DNA of 10,329 nt from Pseudomonadota bacterium (GCA_023423605.1 JAFAFF010000276.1:1-10329); one strand, 5' to 3'. Positions 1 to 8,519 are shown, counted from the stretch's first letter. Notes: generated from the letters alone by a model not told the origin. Translations and numbers: made by a program.

Positions 1-287
1 TGGCACGCAAGTGGGTGGAGCTGGTGTACGAAGGCTTCTACCACGACCCGCTGAAGACCGACATCGAGGCCTTCCTGAAGTCCTCGCAGGCCAAGGTCAA
101 CGGTGAAGTGGTGCTGGAAACCCGTGGTGGCCGCGTCGACGCGGTGGCCGTGAAGTCGCCGCCCCTGCTCAACACCAAGGGTGCCACCTACGCGCAGTCG
201 GCCGACTGGGGCGTGGAAGAGGCCGAGGGCTTCATCAAGCTGTTCGGCATGAGCTCCACTGTCTACGCGCAGGTCAACCGCGCTTGA
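1..287 (+). CDS. argG: Argininosuccinate synthase, C-terminal part (cut by window edge)
   Basis: This is the last ~95 codons of a gene that begins before the window; the open frame runs from base 3 with no stop, so the GTG at 15 is not a real start. Argininosuccinate synthase joins citrulline and aspartate using ATP, the penultimate step of arginine synthesis in the cytosol. The visible part matches the C-terminal region of the family: a segment with DPL, a helix containing [10 protein letters not shown], a KSPPLL motif (family: KSP.SLY), an ATYAQ segment and the ending EGFIKLFG. The catalytic ATP-binding N-terminus is not visible. The downstream argE-like, argB, argC and argH genes support the call. 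The ending (after EGFIKLFG, finishing YAQVNRA) looks like a less common ArgG branch rather than the E. coli form; this is recall only. Confidence in the family is high; subtype is inference. Confidence 0.88.
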   Translation, partial: ARKWVELVYEGFYHDPLKTDIEAFLKSSQAKVNGEVVLETRGGRVDAVAVKSPPLLNTKGATYAQSADWGVEEAEGFIKLFGMSSTVYAQVNRA

Positions 288-307
288 CCCACCTGCGCCG
301 CTGGCGT

Positions 308-330
308 GCCCCCTTGAACACCAAGGGGGC
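308..330 (+). other. Perfect 9-bp stem-loop between argG and argE
   Basis: GCCCCCTTG at 308-316 is exactly complementary to CAAGGGGGC at 322-330, with a five-base loop AACAC. It lies 20 bases after the argG stop. No run of T follows (the next bases are TCTCCAGC), so it is not a classical intrinsic terminator. It could protect or process the mRNA, or weaken transcription between argG and argE. It has no GTAG head and is not a SMAG element. The structure is seen directly; its function is inference. Confidence 0.6.
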
Positions 331-350
331 TCTCCAGCAGGCGCATTCCG

Positions 351-373
351 GTAGCGCCGGGCCATGCCCGGTG
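351..373 (+). repeat. SMAG-like REP palindrome upstream of argE
   Basis: A GTAG head at 351-354 is followed by an 8-bp stem (355-362 with 366-373, one G-T wobble) closing a CAT loop. This is the shape of the GTAG-headed SMAG repeats known from Stenotrophomonas maltophilia. It sits 23 bases before the argE start codon and just ahead of its ribosome binding site. In the mRNA it would form a compact hairpin in the argG-argE spacer, which may stabilise or delimit the upstream message. Family assignment is from memory of the repeat's layout. Confidence 0.72.
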
Positions 374-396
374 GAATTCCACAGGATTGTTGATTC

Positions 397-1485
397 ATGC
401 TTGAACAGACGCTCGATCACCTGCAGGCCCTGGTGTCCTTCGACACCCGCAACCCGCCGCGTGCGATCACCACCGGTGGTATCTTCGATTACCTGCGCGC
501 GAACCTGCCCGGGTTCAACGTCGAGGTGATCGACCACGGTGCCGGTGCGGTCAGCCTGTATGCCGTGCGCGGTACGCCGAAGTACCTGTTCAACGTGCAC
601 CTGGATACCGTGCCCGATTCGCCGCACTGGAGTGCCGACCCGCACGTGATGCGCCGTCTGGACGATCGCGTGGTCGGCCTGGGCGTGTGTGACATCAAGG
701 GCGCTGCCGCCGCGCTGGTGACGGCCGCCAATGCCAGCGACGGCGATGCGGCCTTCCTGTTTTCCAGCGACGAGGAAGCCAACGATCCGCGCTGCATCGC
801 CGCGTTCCTGGCCCGTGGCATCCCCTACGAAGCCGTGCTGGTGGCCGAGCCGACCATGAGCGAAGCGGTGCTGGCGCACCGTGGCATCAGTTCGGTGCTG
901 ATGCAGTTCGCCGGCCGTGCCGGCCATGCCTCCGGCAAGCAGGATGCTGCCGCCAGTGCGCTGCACCAGGCCATGCGCTGGGGCAGCCGCGCGCTGGATC
1001 ACGTGCAATCGCTGGCCTCGGCACGCTTCGGCGGCCTGACCGGCCTGCGCTTCAACATCGGCCGCGTCGAAGGCGGCATCAAGGCCAACATGATCGCGCC
1101 GGCGGCCGAAGTGCGTTTCGGTTTCCGTCCGCTGCCGTCGATGGACATCGACGCACTGCTGGCGACCTTCGCCGGTTTCGCCGAACCGGAAGCGGCACTG
1201 TTCACCGAGACCTTCCGTGGCCCCAGCCTGCCGGCGGGCGACATCGCCGAAGCCGAGGACCGCCGCCTGCTGGCGCGCGACGTGGCCGATGCCCTGGACC
1301 TGCCGATCGGCAACGCCGTGGACTTCTGGACCGAGGCTTCGCTGTTCTCCGCCGCCGGTTACACCACGCTGGTGTTTGGCCCGGGCGACATTGCCCAGGC
1401 CCACACCGCCGATGAGTTCGTGACGCTGGACCAACTGCAGCGCTATACCGACGCCGTGCACCGCATCATCGCCACCGGCGCCTGA
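397..1485 (+). CDS. argE: M20 peptidase-family N-acetylcitrulline (acetylornithine-type) deacetylase
   Basis: Zinc hydrolase of 362 aa in the ArgE/DapE (M20) family. In Xanthomonas the protein at this locus is known to prefer N-acetyl-L-citrulline over N-acetylornithine, releasing citrulline and acetate for ArgG. Visible active-site elements are the H68-x-D70 motif in [10 protein letters not shown]99 in GVCDIKGA, the E126/E127 pair in SSDEEAND, E151 in AEPT, H177 in GRAGHAS of the lid domain and H336 near the end. By family analogy H68, D99, E127, E151 and H336 bind the metals, while D70 and E126 support catalysis. The length is slightly under E. coli ArgE (~383 aa). AGGA at 383-386 places the start at 397. 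Substrate preference is inferred from the fused argB neighbour and the lineage; plain acetylornithine deacetylase is the alternative. Confidence 0.9.
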   Translation: MLEQTLDHLQALVSFDTRNPPRAITTGGIFDYLRANLPGFNVEVIDHGAGAVSLYAVRGTPKYLFNVHLDTVPDSPHWSADPHVMRRLDDRVVGLGVCDIKGAAAALVTAANASDGDAAFLFSSDEEANDPRCIAAFLARGIPYEAVLVAEPTMSEAVLAHRGISSVLMQFAGRAGHASGKQDAAASALHQAMRWGSRALDHVQSLASARFGGLTGLRFNIGRVEGGIKANMIAPAAEVRFGFRPLPSMDIDALLATFAGFAEPEAALFTETFRGPSLPAGDIAEAEDRRLLARDVADALDLPIGNAVDFWTEASLFSAAGYTTLVFGPGDIAQAHTADEFVTLDQLQRYTDAVHRIIATGA

Positions 1486-1503
1486 CCGATCCCCACAACG
1501 CCA

Positions 1504-1519
1504 CCATGCCCTGGCATGG
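1504..1519 (+). other. Hairpin in the argE-argB spacer
   Basis: CCATGCC at 1504-1510 pairs with GGCATGG at 1513-1519, giving 6-7 bp around a very short loop. It lies in the 76-base gap between the deacetylase gene and argB. It lacks a GTAG head, so it is either an independent mRNA hairpin or a decayed REP element. No T-run follows, so a terminator is unlikely. Function is unknown. Confidence 0.45.
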
Positions 1520-1561
1520 CGGAACTGCAACGCGGCGACCGCCGCCTGTGATGAAACCGAA

Positions 1562-2890
1562 ATGTCCCCAGCCCTCCAGCCCCATCGCCAGACCCGCCAG
1601 ACCATCGTGCGCCTGCTTTCCAGCATGGCCAGCGCGAAGGAGATCAGCCAGTACCTCAAGCGCTTTTCGCAGCTGGACGCCAAGCGCTTCGCCGTGGTCA
1701 AGGTCGGCGGTGCCGTGCTGCGCGATGATCTTGAAGCACTGACCTCCTCGCTGTCGTTCCTGCAGGAAGTGGGCCTGACCCCGATCGTGCTGCATGGTGC
1801 CGGCCCGCAGCTGGATGCCGAACTGTCGGCCGCCGGCATCGAGAAGCAGACCATCAACGGCCTGCGCGTGACCTCGCCGGAAGCGCTGGCGATCGTGCGC
1901 CGCGTCTTCCAGCAGTCCAACCTGCGCCTGGTCGAAGCCCTGCAGCAGAACGGCGCACGCGCCACCTCCATCACCGGTGGCGTGTTCGAAGCCGAGTATC
2001 TGGACCAGGACACCTATGGACTGGTCGGCGAGGTCAGGAAGGTCAACCTGGCGCCCATCGAGGCCAGCCTGCGTGCCGGTTCGATTCCGGTCATCACCAG
2101 CCTGGGTGAAACCCGCAGCGGGCAGATCCTCAACGTCAACGCCGATTTCGCCGCCAACGAGCTGGTGCAGGAGCTGCAGCCGTACAAGATCATCTTCCTC
2201 ACCGGCACCGGCGGCCTGCTGGACGAGGCAGGCAACGTGATCGACTCGATCAACCTGTCCACCGAATACGACCACCTGATCGCGCAGCCGTGGATCCACG
2301 GCGGCATGAAGGTGAAGATCGAGCAGATCAAGGACCTGTTGGATCGCCTGCCGCTGGAGTCGTCGGTGTCGATCACCCGGCCGGCCGACCTGGCCAAGGA
2401 ACTGTTCACCCACAAGGGCTCGGGCACGCTGGTGCGGCGCGGCGAGAAGGTGTTGCGCGCCACTTCGTGGGATCAACTGGATCTGCCACGCCTGAAGGAA
2501 CTGATCGAATCCAGCTTCGGCCGTACCCTCGTGCCGGACTATTTCGAGAAGACCCGGCTGCTGCGCGCCTACGTCAGCGAAAACTACCGCACTGCAGTGA
2601 TCCTCACCGACGAGGCCGAAGGCGTATACCTGGACAAGTTCGCCGTGCTCGACGATGCACAGGGCGAGGGCCTGGGCCGGGCGGTATGGAACGTGATGCT
2701 GGAGGAAACGTCGCAGCTGTTCTGGCGTTCGCGCAACGGCAATCCCATCAACCACTTTTATTACGCCGAATCCGATGGTTGCTACAAGCAGGGCAACTGG
2801 AAGGTGTTCTGGTTCGGCAGCGATGGCTTCGAACGGATCAAGGCCTATGTCGACCAGTGCGCCGGCCGCGCGCCAAGCCTGCAGGACTGA
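1562..2890 (+). CDS. argB: Bifunctional N-acetylglutamate synthase / N-acetylglutamate kinase
   Basis: A 442-aa fusion catalysing the first two steps of arginine synthesis: acetylation of glutamate by acetyl-CoA, then ATP-dependent phosphorylation. Residues ~1-290 are an amino-acid kinase domain, with KVGG at 47-50, the HGAGPQ loop at 78-83, [11 protein letters not shown] at 191-201, GTGGLL at 215-220, [10 protein letters not shown] at 247-256 and THKGSGTL at 283-290. Residues ~300-442 form a GNAT-type synthase domain of the vertebrate-like kind, with [24 protein letters not shown], the acetyl-CoA loop [11 protein letters not shown] near 366-376, and WRSR. Matching fused enzymes are known from Xanthomonas and are arginine-inhibited. 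No ribosome binding site is obvious at 1562. An in-frame ATG at 1625 would give a protein starting MASAKE; I keep 1562 because I recall the same N-terminal stretch in Xanthomonas. Could equally be named argA/argB. Confidence 0.93.
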   Translation: MSPALQPHRQTRQTIVRLLSSMASAKEISQYLKRFSQLDAKRFAVVKVGGAVLRDDLEALTSSLSFLQEVGLTPIVLHGAGPQLDAELSAAGIEKQTINGLRVTSPEALAIVRRVFQQSNLRLVEALQQNGARATSITGGVFEAEYLDQDTYGLVGEVRKVNLAPIEASLRAGSIPVITSLGETRSGQILNVNADFAANELVQELQPYKIIFLTGTGGLLDEAGNVIDSINLSTEYDHLIAQPWIHGGMKVKIEQIKDLLDRLPLESSVSITRPADLAKELFTHKGSGTLVRRGEKVLRATSWDQLDLPRLKELIESSFGRTLVPDYFEKTRLLRAYVSENYRTAVILTDEAEGVYLDKFAVLDDAQGEGLGRAVWNVMLEETSQLFWRSRNGNPINHFYYAESDGCYKQGNWKVFWFGSDGFERIKAYVDQCAGRAPSLQD

Positions 2891-2893
2891 GTG

Positions 2894-3496
2894 ATGAGCC
2901 ATGCCGACGCTTGGTCCCACGTTCCCACCCTGCACGGCCACCATGTCGCGCTGGAGCCCCTGCAGTCCGCACACGTTCCCGGCCTGTGTGCGGCCGTGCA
3001 GGACAGCGGACTGGACAGGCTCTGGTATACCCAGGTGCCATCGCCGCAGGACATGGAACACTATGTGCAGGTGGCGCTGCAGGCGCAGGCTGACGGCCTG
3101 GCGCTGCCGTTCGTGATCCGTGATGCCAGCGGCGACATTGTCGGCAGCACGCGCTTCTATGAGCTGGATGCGCAGGTGCCCCGGCTCAGCCTTGGCTACA
3201 CGTGGCATGCGCCGCGCGTGCAGCGCAGCGGCGTCAACACCGAGGCCAAGCTGCTCCTGCTGCAGCATGCCTTCGAAACCCTGGGCTGCATCAGCGTGGC
3301 GCTGGAAACCAGCTGGTTCAACTTCACTTCGCGCGTTGCCATCGCCCGCCTGGGTGCGAAGCAGGACGGTGTACTGCGCAACCACCGGCGGCACGCCGAT
3401 GGCACGCCGCGCGATACCGTCATCTTCTCCATCATCGATTCGGAATGGGCCGGGGTGAAGCGCCACCTGCAATTCCGACTGGACAGTCATCCATGA
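2894..3496 (+). CDS. GNAT-family N-acetyltransferase, RimJ/RimL-like
   Basis: A 200-aa protein of the RimJ/RimL branch of acetyl-CoA-dependent acetyltransferases. Supporting features are the N-terminal [11 protein letters not shown] strand, [18 protein letters not shown] near 71-87, the [19 protein letters not shown] region near 101-119 containing the cofactor loop, the AFETLG helix, the [15 protein letters not shown] stretch at 141-155 (family: N..S..A..RLG), and the closing [13 protein letters not shown]. Substrate is unknown; relatives acetylate protein N-termini, amino acids or small molecules. AGGA at 2883-2886 is spaced for ATG 2894; GTG at 2891 is the alternative start. The gene begins right after the argB stop and its stop overlaps the argC start (ATGA), so it is probably co-translated with both. 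Its place between two acetylglutamate enzymes suggests a link to acetylated intermediates, which is inference only. Confidence 0.85.
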   Translation: MSHADAWSHVPTLHGHHVALEPLQSAHVPGLCAAVQDSGLDRLWYTQVPSPQDMEHYVQVALQAQADGLALPFVIRDASGDIVGSTRFYELDAQVPRLSLGYTWHAPRVQRSGVNTEAKLLLLQHAFETLGCISVALETSWFNFTSRVAIARLGAKQDGVLRNHRRHADGTPRDTVIFSIIDSEWAGVKRHLQFRLDSHP

Positions 3497-4446
3497 ACGA
3501 AAAGATCTTCAGCGTCGGCCTGGTCGGCGCCCGTGGCCACACCGGTGCCGAGCTGATCAGGCTGATCGCCGCGCACCCACGCCTGGACCTGGCCTTCGTG
3601 TCCTCGCGCGAACGCGATGGCCAGCGCCTGGCCGACCATCATCCCGACGTAAATGGCGAGCTGCGCTATGAGAACCTGGATGCCGACGCGGTCGCCGCCA
3701 AGGGCGTGGACGCGGTGATACTGGCGCTGCCCAATGGCCTGGCGGCACCGTTCGTGGCCGCGCTTGGCGCCACCCGGCCGGACACCGTCATCGTCGACCT
3801 GTCTGCCGATTACCGGTTCGACGGACACTGGTATTACGGCCTGCCGGAGCTGACGCGTGGCAACTACAACGGTGAACGGCACATCAGCAACCCCGGCTGT
3901 TATGCCACCGCCATGCAGCTGGCGATCCACCCGCTGCTGGACCTGCTGGCCGGCCCGCCGCAGTGCTTCGGCGTGTCCGGTTATTCGGGTGCCGGCACCA
4001 CGCCGTCGGACAAGAACAACGTGGAACTGCTGGCCGACAACCTGATGCCCTATGCGCTGGCCAACCATGTGCACGAACGCGAGGTGTCCGCGCACCTGCG
4101 CGTGCCGGTGGAGTTCATGCCACACGTGGCGCCGCATTTCCGCGGCATCACCATGACCGTCAACCTGTGGCTGAACCAGGTGCAGACGCGCGAGCAGATC
4201 ATGGCGCGTTTCACTGCGGCCTATGCCGATGAGCCGCTGGTGGAGGTGGTGGATGACGCGCCATGGGTGAGCCGCATCGCCGGCCGCCACGGCGCACAGG
4301 TCGGCGGCTTCACGCTGGCGCCGGGCGGCAAGCGCGTGGTGGTGGTGGCCACCCTGGACAACCTGCTCAAGGGCGCGGCCACCCAGGCCATGCAGAACCT
4401 CAACCTGGCGCTGGGATTGCCCGAACTGGCCGCGATCCCGCACTGA
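3493..4446 (+). CDS. argC: N-acetyl-gamma-glutamyl-phosphate reductase
   Basis: A 317-aa NADPH-dependent reductase that turns N-acetylglutamyl phosphate into N-acetylglutamate semialdehyde. The N-terminal Rossmann loop is [13 protein letters not shown] (9-21). The catalytic cysteine is C136 in SNPGCYATA, preceded by VDLSADYRF (101-109) and followed by GVSGYSGAG (160-168). The base-bearing region is probably NHVHEREVS (191-199), matching the HRHxPEI-type motif of the family, and HVAPHFRGI (211-219) is also typical. The C-terminal [20 protein letters not shown] is a clear family signature. The ATG at 3493 overlaps the TGA of the preceding acetyltransferase gene; the frame stays open further upstream, but that stretch lies inside the GNAT gene. 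Short intermediates pass directly from the fused ArgB, encoded two genes upstream. Confidence 0.95.
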   Translation: MNEKIFSVGLVGARGHTGAELIRLIAAHPRLDLAFVSSRERDGQRLADHHPDVNGELRYENLDADAVAAKGVDAVILALPNGLAAPFVAALGATRPDTVIVDLSADYRFDGHWYYGLPELTRGNYNGERHISNPGCYATAMQLAIHPLLDLLAGPPQCFGVSGYSGAGTTPSDKNNVELLADNLMPYALANHVHEREVSAHLRVPVEFMPHVAPHFRGITMTVNLWLNQVQTREQIMARFTAAYADEPLVEVVDDAPWVSRIAGRHGAQVGGFTLAPGGKRVVVVATLDNLLKGAATQAMQNLNLALGLPELAAIPH

Positions 4447-4458
4447 CCCCATCGAACA

Positions 4459-4474
4459 GGCGGCATGGGCCGCC
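4459..4474 (+). other. GC-rich hairpin just before the argH ribosome binding site
   Basis: GGCGGC at 4459-4464 pairs with GCCGCC at 4469-4474 around an ATGG loop. It occupies the 41-base argC-argH spacer and ends four bases before the GGAG at 4478-4481. It may modulate argH translation or be a decayed palindromic repeat. No T-run follows. The structure is seen in the sequence; a function is inference. Confidence 0.42.
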
Positions 4475-4487
4475 GACGGAGCACAAC

Positions 4488-5783
4488 ATGGCAGACCTTT
4501 TGTGGCAGAAGCCCGGCGTTGCGGTTGACGCGAAGATCCAGGCCTTCCTGGCCGGTGACGATGTCATCCTCGACCGCGAGTTCTTCCTGCACGACATCGC
4601 CGCCAGCGCCGCGCATGCGCGGGGCCTGCAGCACATCGGCATCCTCAGCGCCGATGAGCTGGCCGGCCTGCTGCGCGAGCTCGACGTGTTGGCGCAGGAC
4701 TTCCGCGAAGGCCGCTTCGTGCTGGATACGCAGTACGAAGACGGCCACTCGGCGATCGAAGCGCGCCTGACCGAACGCCTGGGCGATGCCGGCCGCAAGA
4801 TCCACACCGGCCGCAGCCGCAACGACCAGATTCTGGTCGCCACCCGCCTGTGGCTGAAGGAAAAGCTGCAGCGCGTGGCCCAGCTGAGTGCTGAGGTGGC
4901 CAAGGTCGCGCTGGACCGCGCGCAGGCCGAGAAGGACCTGGCGATTCCCGGCTACACCCATATCCAGCGCGCCGTGGTGTCCTCGGCGGGCATGTGGTGG
5001 GCCGGCTGGGCCGAGGCCTTCATCGACAACGCATTGCGCGCCCGCGACACCCATGCGCTGGTCGATGCCAATCCGCTGGGCACCGCCGCCGGGTACGGCG
5101 TGAACCTGCCGCTGGACCGCGAACACACCACCGCCGCGCTGAGCTTTGCGCGCATGCAGATCTCGCCGATCTACGCGCAGCTGTCGCGCGGCAAGTTCGA
5201 ACTGGCCGCGCTGGAAGCACTGGGCGGTGCCACCCTGGACCTGCGCCGCATCGCCTGGGACCTGTCCCTGTTCACCAGCGCCGAATTCGGCTTCGTCGCG
5301 CTGCCGGCGCAGTACACCACCGGCAGCTCGATCATGCCCAACAAGCGCAATCCGGACGTGATCGAGCTGATGCGCGCGACCCACGCCAGCGTCGCCGCCG
5401 CACGCACCGAGATCGAGCACTTGCTGTCGCTGCCGTCGGGCTACCACCGCGATCTGCAGTCGTCCAAGGGCGCCATCTTCCACGGCTTCGGCCGCGGACT
5501 GGCCGCACTGGAACTGCTGCCGGCGCTGCTGGCCAACTTGGAATGGCGCGATGACAGACTGCGCGCGGCGATCGACTCGGGCATGTATGCCACCGACGTC
5601 GCCGTGGAAGCGGCTGTGGCCGGCGTACCGTTCCGCGAGGCCTACAAGGCCGCGGCGGCAGGCGCCGACAGCGCAGGGCAGGGGCGCACCCCGGAAGGCA
5701 GCCTGGCCGCACGCGTGTCGCCGGGTTCGGCCGCCGACCTGCGCCTGGAAGAACTGCGCACGCGCTGGCAGGCGCTGGCCTGA
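4488..5783 (+). CDS. argH: Argininosuccinate lyase (divergent, short form)
   Basis: A 431-aa member of the fumarase/aspartase superfamily that splits argininosuccinate into arginine and fumarate, the last step of arginine synthesis. Family landmarks are EDGHSAIE (84-91), HTGRSRND (106-113), GYTHIQRA with the catalytic His158, [10 protein letters not shown] (195-204), and the signature loop [14 protein letters not shown] (277-290) with the active-site serine. [10 protein letters not shown] (319-328) is the substrate-proximal helix. It is about 25-30 residues shorter than typical ArgH (~460 aa), and GYTH is followed by [13 protein letters not shown] rather than LQRAQPVTFGHH. GGAG at 4478-4481, six bases before ATG 4488, fixes the start. 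Its stop overlaps the next start by one base (TGATG). Confidence in function is high because the catalytic motifs are complete. Confidence 0.95.
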   Translation: MADLLWQKPGVAVDAKIQAFLAGDDVILDREFFLHDIAASAAHARGLQHIGILSADELAGLLRELDVLAQDFREGRFVLDTQYEDGHSAIEARLTERLGDAGRKIHTGRSRNDQILVATRLWLKEKLQRVAQLSAEVAKVALDRAQAEKDLAIPGYTHIQRAVVSSAGMWWAGWAEAFIDNALRARDTHALVDANPLGTAAGYGVNLPLDREHTTAALSFARMQISPIYAQLSRGKFELAALEALGGATLDLRRIAWDLSLFTSAEFGFVALPAQYTTGSSIMPNKRNPDVIELMRATHASVAAARTEIEHLLSLPSGYHRDLQSSKGAIFHGFGRGLAALELLPALLANLEWRDDRLRAAIDSGMYATDVAVEAAVAGVPFREAYKAAAAGADSAGQGRTPEGSLAARVSPGSAADLRLEELRTRWQALA

Positions 5784-6046
5784 TGGCGGGAACCGTCTAT
5801 CTGGTCATGGCCCTGCGCCGGCCGGACTTCAACGCCGCCGCCGTGCAGCCGCACCTGGACTTCCTCGATGCGCTGCGCGCGCAGGGCCAGCTGCAGCTGA
5901 CGGGAGGCTTCGCCGATGGCAGCGGAGGTGCCTATGTGCTGTGCAATGTCGACAGCCTGGCGCAGGCACGGGCCATCGTCGCCAGCGATCCGCTGGTGAC
6001 GATGCAGGCTTCGGACGTGACCGTGCACGAATGGAACACCCGCTGA
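5783..6046 (+). CDS. YciI-like small protein
   Basis: An 87-aa protein with the ferredoxin-like YciI/YCII pattern: an initial strand (VYLVMALRRPD), a helix containing H24 in PHLDFLDALRAQGQL, then TGGF with GGAYVLCNVD, a second helix (SLAQARAIV) ending in SDPL with D69, and a final strand closing with VHEWNTR. The His and Asp are the conserved pair of the family. Biochemical roles are poorly known; some relatives have been linked to small-molecule or dechlorination chemistry. The start overlaps the argH stop by one base, and the stop is 10 bases before proB, so it is very likely co-translated with argH and co-transcribed with proBA. I cannot assign a reaction. A regulatory or housekeeping role in the arginine-proline operon is speculative. 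Confidence 0.82.
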   Translation: MAGTVYLVMALRRPDFNAAAVQPHLDFLDALRAQGQLQLTGGFADGSGGAYVLCNVDSLAQARAIVASDPLVTMQASDVTVHEWNTR

Positions 6047-6056
6047 GGCCGCCTTG

Positions 6057-7214
6057 ATGACCCTGCACGCCGCCCATGTCGCCTCGCCGTTCCCCGAACA
6101 AGCGTTACCGCCGTGGCGGCGTGCGGTGCTGAAGGTCGGCAGCAGCCTGCTGGCCGCCGATGGCGGCGGCCTGTCACCGCGCCATGCGCTGGGCCTGGCC
6201 CAGTTCGTGTCGGCCAACGTGCTGGCCGGCCGCGAGGTGGTCATCGTGTCCTCCGGCGCGGTCGCCGCAGGCCGCGCCATCCTGCCGCGCGCCGATGAAC
6301 CCGGTGCGGCGATGGCGGCGCGGCAGGCGTTGGCCGCACTGGGCCAGGCGCAGCTGATCGGTCTCTGGCAGCGCTTCTTCGAACGCCCGGTGGCGCAGGT
6401 GCTGCTGACCCACGACGACCTGCGCAATCGCCGCCGCTACCTCAATGCACGTGCCACGCTCAGCGAACTGCTGCGGCTGGGCGCGTTGCCGGTGGTGAAC
6501 GAGAACGACACCGTGTCGGTGGACGAACTCAAGCTTGGCGACAACGACAATTTGGCCGCCACCGTGGCTGCCTTGATCGACGCCGACGCACTGTTCATCG
6601 CCACCGACATCGATGGCCTGTACAGCGCCGACCCGCGCTCCGTCGCCGACGCGCGCCCGCTGCACGACGTGCCCGAACTGGACGATGCCGTGCTGGCCAT
6701 GGCCGGCGGCGCCGGTTCGCGGGCTGGCACCGGCGGCATGCGCACCAAGCTGGAAGCGGCCGCCAAGGCCGGCCGGCTCGGCATCGAGACCTATCTGTTC
6801 AACGGCCGCAGCAGTGAGGTGGTGCGCGCGCTGGCCCAGGGCCGCCTGTTCGGTACCCGCATCCATGCCGCGCGCAGCCGTGAAGCCGCGCGCAAACACT
6901 GGCTGCGGCACGCACCGCTGGCCGACGGCGCGATCATCGTCGATGCCGGTGCGGCGCAGGCCATGCGTGAGAAGGGTGCCTCGTTGCTGCCCGGTGGCAT
7001 CACCGGTGCCGAGGGTGATTTCCGCCGCGGCGACATGGTGCAGGTGTGCTGGACCGCACCGCACGGTCGTGTCTGCGTGGCCCGCGGCGTCAGCCAGTAC
7101 GCGGCCGACGATGTGCGCCGCATTGCCGGCCGCCATACGCGCGACATCCAGGCCGTGCTCGGCTACAACTACGGCGGCACCGTCGTCCATCGTGACGACC
7201 TGGTGCTGCCATGA
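6057..7214 (+). CDS. proB: Glutamate 5-kinase with PUA domain
   Basis: A 385-aa enzyme that phosphorylates glutamate to glutamyl 5-phosphate, the first committed step to proline. The amino-acid kinase domain (~21-265) shows KVGSS (26-30), SSGAVAAGR (65-73), [18 protein letters not shown] (148-165), ATDIDGLY (182-189) and [12 protein letters not shown] (224-235). A C-terminal PUA domain (~290-370) contains [22 protein letters not shown] and FRRGDMV. The kinase domain is the usual site of proline feedback inhibition in this family. GAGG at 6045-6048 is well placed for ATG 6057; a TTG at 6054 in the same frame is a less likely start. There is an N-terminal extension of about 20 residues before the first strand. 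The stop overlaps an ATG at 7211, so proA translation is probably coupled. Confidence 0.95.
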   Translation: MTLHAAHVASPFPEQALPPWRRAVLKVGSSLLAADGGGLSPRHALGLAQFVSANVLAGREVVIVSSGAVAAGRAILPRADEPGAAMAARQALAALGQAQLIGLWQRFFERPVAQVLLTHDDLRNRRRYLNARATLSELLRLGALPVVNENDTVSVDELKLGDNDNLAATVAALIDADALFIATDIDGLYSADPRSVADARPLHDVPELDDAVLAMAGGAGSRAGTGGMRTKLEAAAKAGRLGIETYLFNGRSSEVVRALAQGRLFGTRIHAARSREAARKHWLRHAPLADGAIIVDAGAAQAMREKGASLLPGGITGAEGDFRRGDMVQVCWTAPHGRVCVARGVSQYAADDVRRIAGRHTRDIQAVLGYNYGGTVVHRDDLVLP

Positions 7215-7234
7215 CCGGACTGCAGGACACTACC

Positions 7235-8485
7235 ATGAGTGAGATCGAAGCGCAGGCACGCGCCTGCCGTGAGGCGGCCCAGGTGGTCGCCGGCCTGGAC
7301 AGCGCCGCGCGCGGCACGCTGCTGCGGGCCATGGCCCAGGCACTGGAGTTGAATGCGGGTTTGATCCTGGCCGGCAATGCACGTGACCTCGCCGCCGCCC
7401 GCGACAAGGGCGTGGGCAGTGCCATGCTTGACCGCCTGGCGCTGGACCCGGCACGCCTGTTCGCGATGGCCGAGGCCGTGCGAGAGGTGGCCGCGTTGCC
7501 GGACCCGGTGGGGCAGGTGACCCGCGACGACGTGCGCCCCAATGGCATCCGCGTGCAGAAGGTACGCGTGCCGCTGGGCGTGATCGCGATGATCTACGAA
7601 GCCCGCCCGAACGTGACCGCCGAAGCCGCCGCGCTATGCCTGAAGGCCGGTAATGGCGTGATCCTGCGCGGTGGCTCCGAAGCGATTCATTCCAACACCG
7701 CCATCGCCCAGGCGCTGGCCGGTGCCCTGAAGGCCAACGGTGTACCGCCGGCAGCGGTGACGGTGCTGACCGACCTGCGCCGCGAAGCGATGCTGGAACT
7801 GCTGCAGTTGCATGAGCTGGTTGATCTTGCGATCCCGCGCGGCGGCGAAGGCCTGATCCGCTTCGTTGCCGAACACGCACGCGTGCCGGTCATCAAGCAC
7901 TACAAGGGCGTCTGCCATCTGTTCGTGGATGCCAGCGCGGACCTGGACAAGGCCGTCGGTCTGCTGGTGGATGGCAAATGCAGCCGGCCGGCGGCCTGCA
8001 ATTCGCTGGAGACGCTGCTGGTGCACCGCGGCGTGGCCGACGCCTTCCTGCCGCGCGCTGCGCGGGTGCTGGGCGAGCGCGGCGTGCAGTTGCGCGCCGA
8101 CGAACGTGCGCTGCCGCTTCTGTCGGGCGGCACGGCGGCTACTGACGACGACTATGCTGCCGAGTTCCTCGACCTGGTTCTGGCCGTGCGCGTGGTGGAT
8201 GACGTGGATGCGGCGATCGCGCACATCCGCACCTACACCTCCGACCACACCGAAGTGATCGCCACCGAAGACAGCGGCAATGCCGAGCGCTTCGTCAACG
8301 CCCTGCGTTCGGCGGTGGTGATGGTCAACGCCTCCTCACGCTTCTCCGATGGTGGCCAGCTGGGGCTTGGCAGCGAGATCGGCATATCCACCACCCGCTT
8401 GCATGCCTATGGACCGATGGGCCTGGAAGCGCTCACCATCGAACGTTTCGTGGTGCAGGGCCAGGGCCAGATCCGCGAAAAGTAA
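7235..8485 (+). CDS. proA: Gamma-glutamyl phosphate reductase (glutamate-5-semialdehyde dehydrogenase)
   Basis: An aldehyde-dehydrogenase-superfamily enzyme reducing glutamyl 5-phosphate with NADPH to glutamate semialdehyde, the second step to proline. Motifs include [16 protein letters not shown] (113-128), [11 protein letters not shown] (144-154), PRGGEGLI (201-208), HYKGVCH (222-228), the catalytic C255 in [20 protein letters not shown] (338-343), [23 protein letters not shown] (364-386) and GPMGLEALT (393-401). I choose ATG 7235 because CAGGA lies at 7223-7227 and the resulting 416 aa matches E. coli ProA (417). The upstream in-frame ATG at 7211 overlaps the proB stop and would add eight residues; it may be used for coupling. 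The TAA stop at 8483-8485 falls inside the head of a SMAG-like repeat. Confidence 0.95.
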   Translation: MSEIEAQARACREAAQVVAGLDSAARGTLLRAMAQALELNAGLILAGNARDLAAARDKGVGSAMLDRLALDPARLFAMAEAVREVAALPDPVGQVTRDDVRPNGIRVQKVRVPLGVIAMIYEARPNVTAEAAALCLKAGNGVILRGGSEAIHSNTAIAQALAGALKANGVPPAAVTVLTDLRREAMLELLQLHELVDLAIPRGGEGLIRFVAEHARVPVIKHYKGVCHLFVDASADLDKAVGLLVDGKCSRPAACNSLETLLVHRGVADAFLPRAARVLGERGVQLRADERALPLLSGGTAATDDDYAAEFLDLVLAVRVVDDVDAAIAHIRTYTSDHTEVIATEDSGNAERFVNALRSAVVMVNASSRFSDGGQLGLGSEIGISTTRLHAYGPMGLEALTIERFVVQGQGQIREK

Positions 8486-8504
8486 AGCGGGGCTCTGCCC
8501 CGCT
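8482..8504 (+). repeat. SMAG-like element 1, overlapping the proA stop
   Basis: A head GTAA (8482-8485, one change from GTAG) is followed by a perfect 8-bp stem (8486-8493 with 8497-8504) and a TCT loop. The TAA of the head is the proA stop codon. The hairpin would form at the very 3' end of the arginine-proline transcript and could protect it from exonucleases. No T-run follows, so termination by this hairpin alone is doubtful. Confidence 0.8.
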
Positions 8505-8519
8505 GCGCGGTGAACCATC

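Noticed and set aside
171..327. Shared AACACCAAGGG at 171-181 and 317-327
   Set aside because: One copy is inside the argG coding region and the other in the hairpin. Flanks differ and 11 bases is too short to claim a duplication.
274..3490. Two very long antisense open frames (minus strand, 274-2013 and 1466-3490)
   Set aside because: They mirror argE/argB in a G+C-rich genome where stops are rare. Their translations are rich in Arg, His, Gln and Gly with no domain, and the plus-strand genes have complete catalytic motifs.
3202..3492. Upstream extension of argC to 3202
   Set aside because: The stretch is the GNAT gene in another frame. The ATG at 3493 gives the normal ArgC N-terminus.
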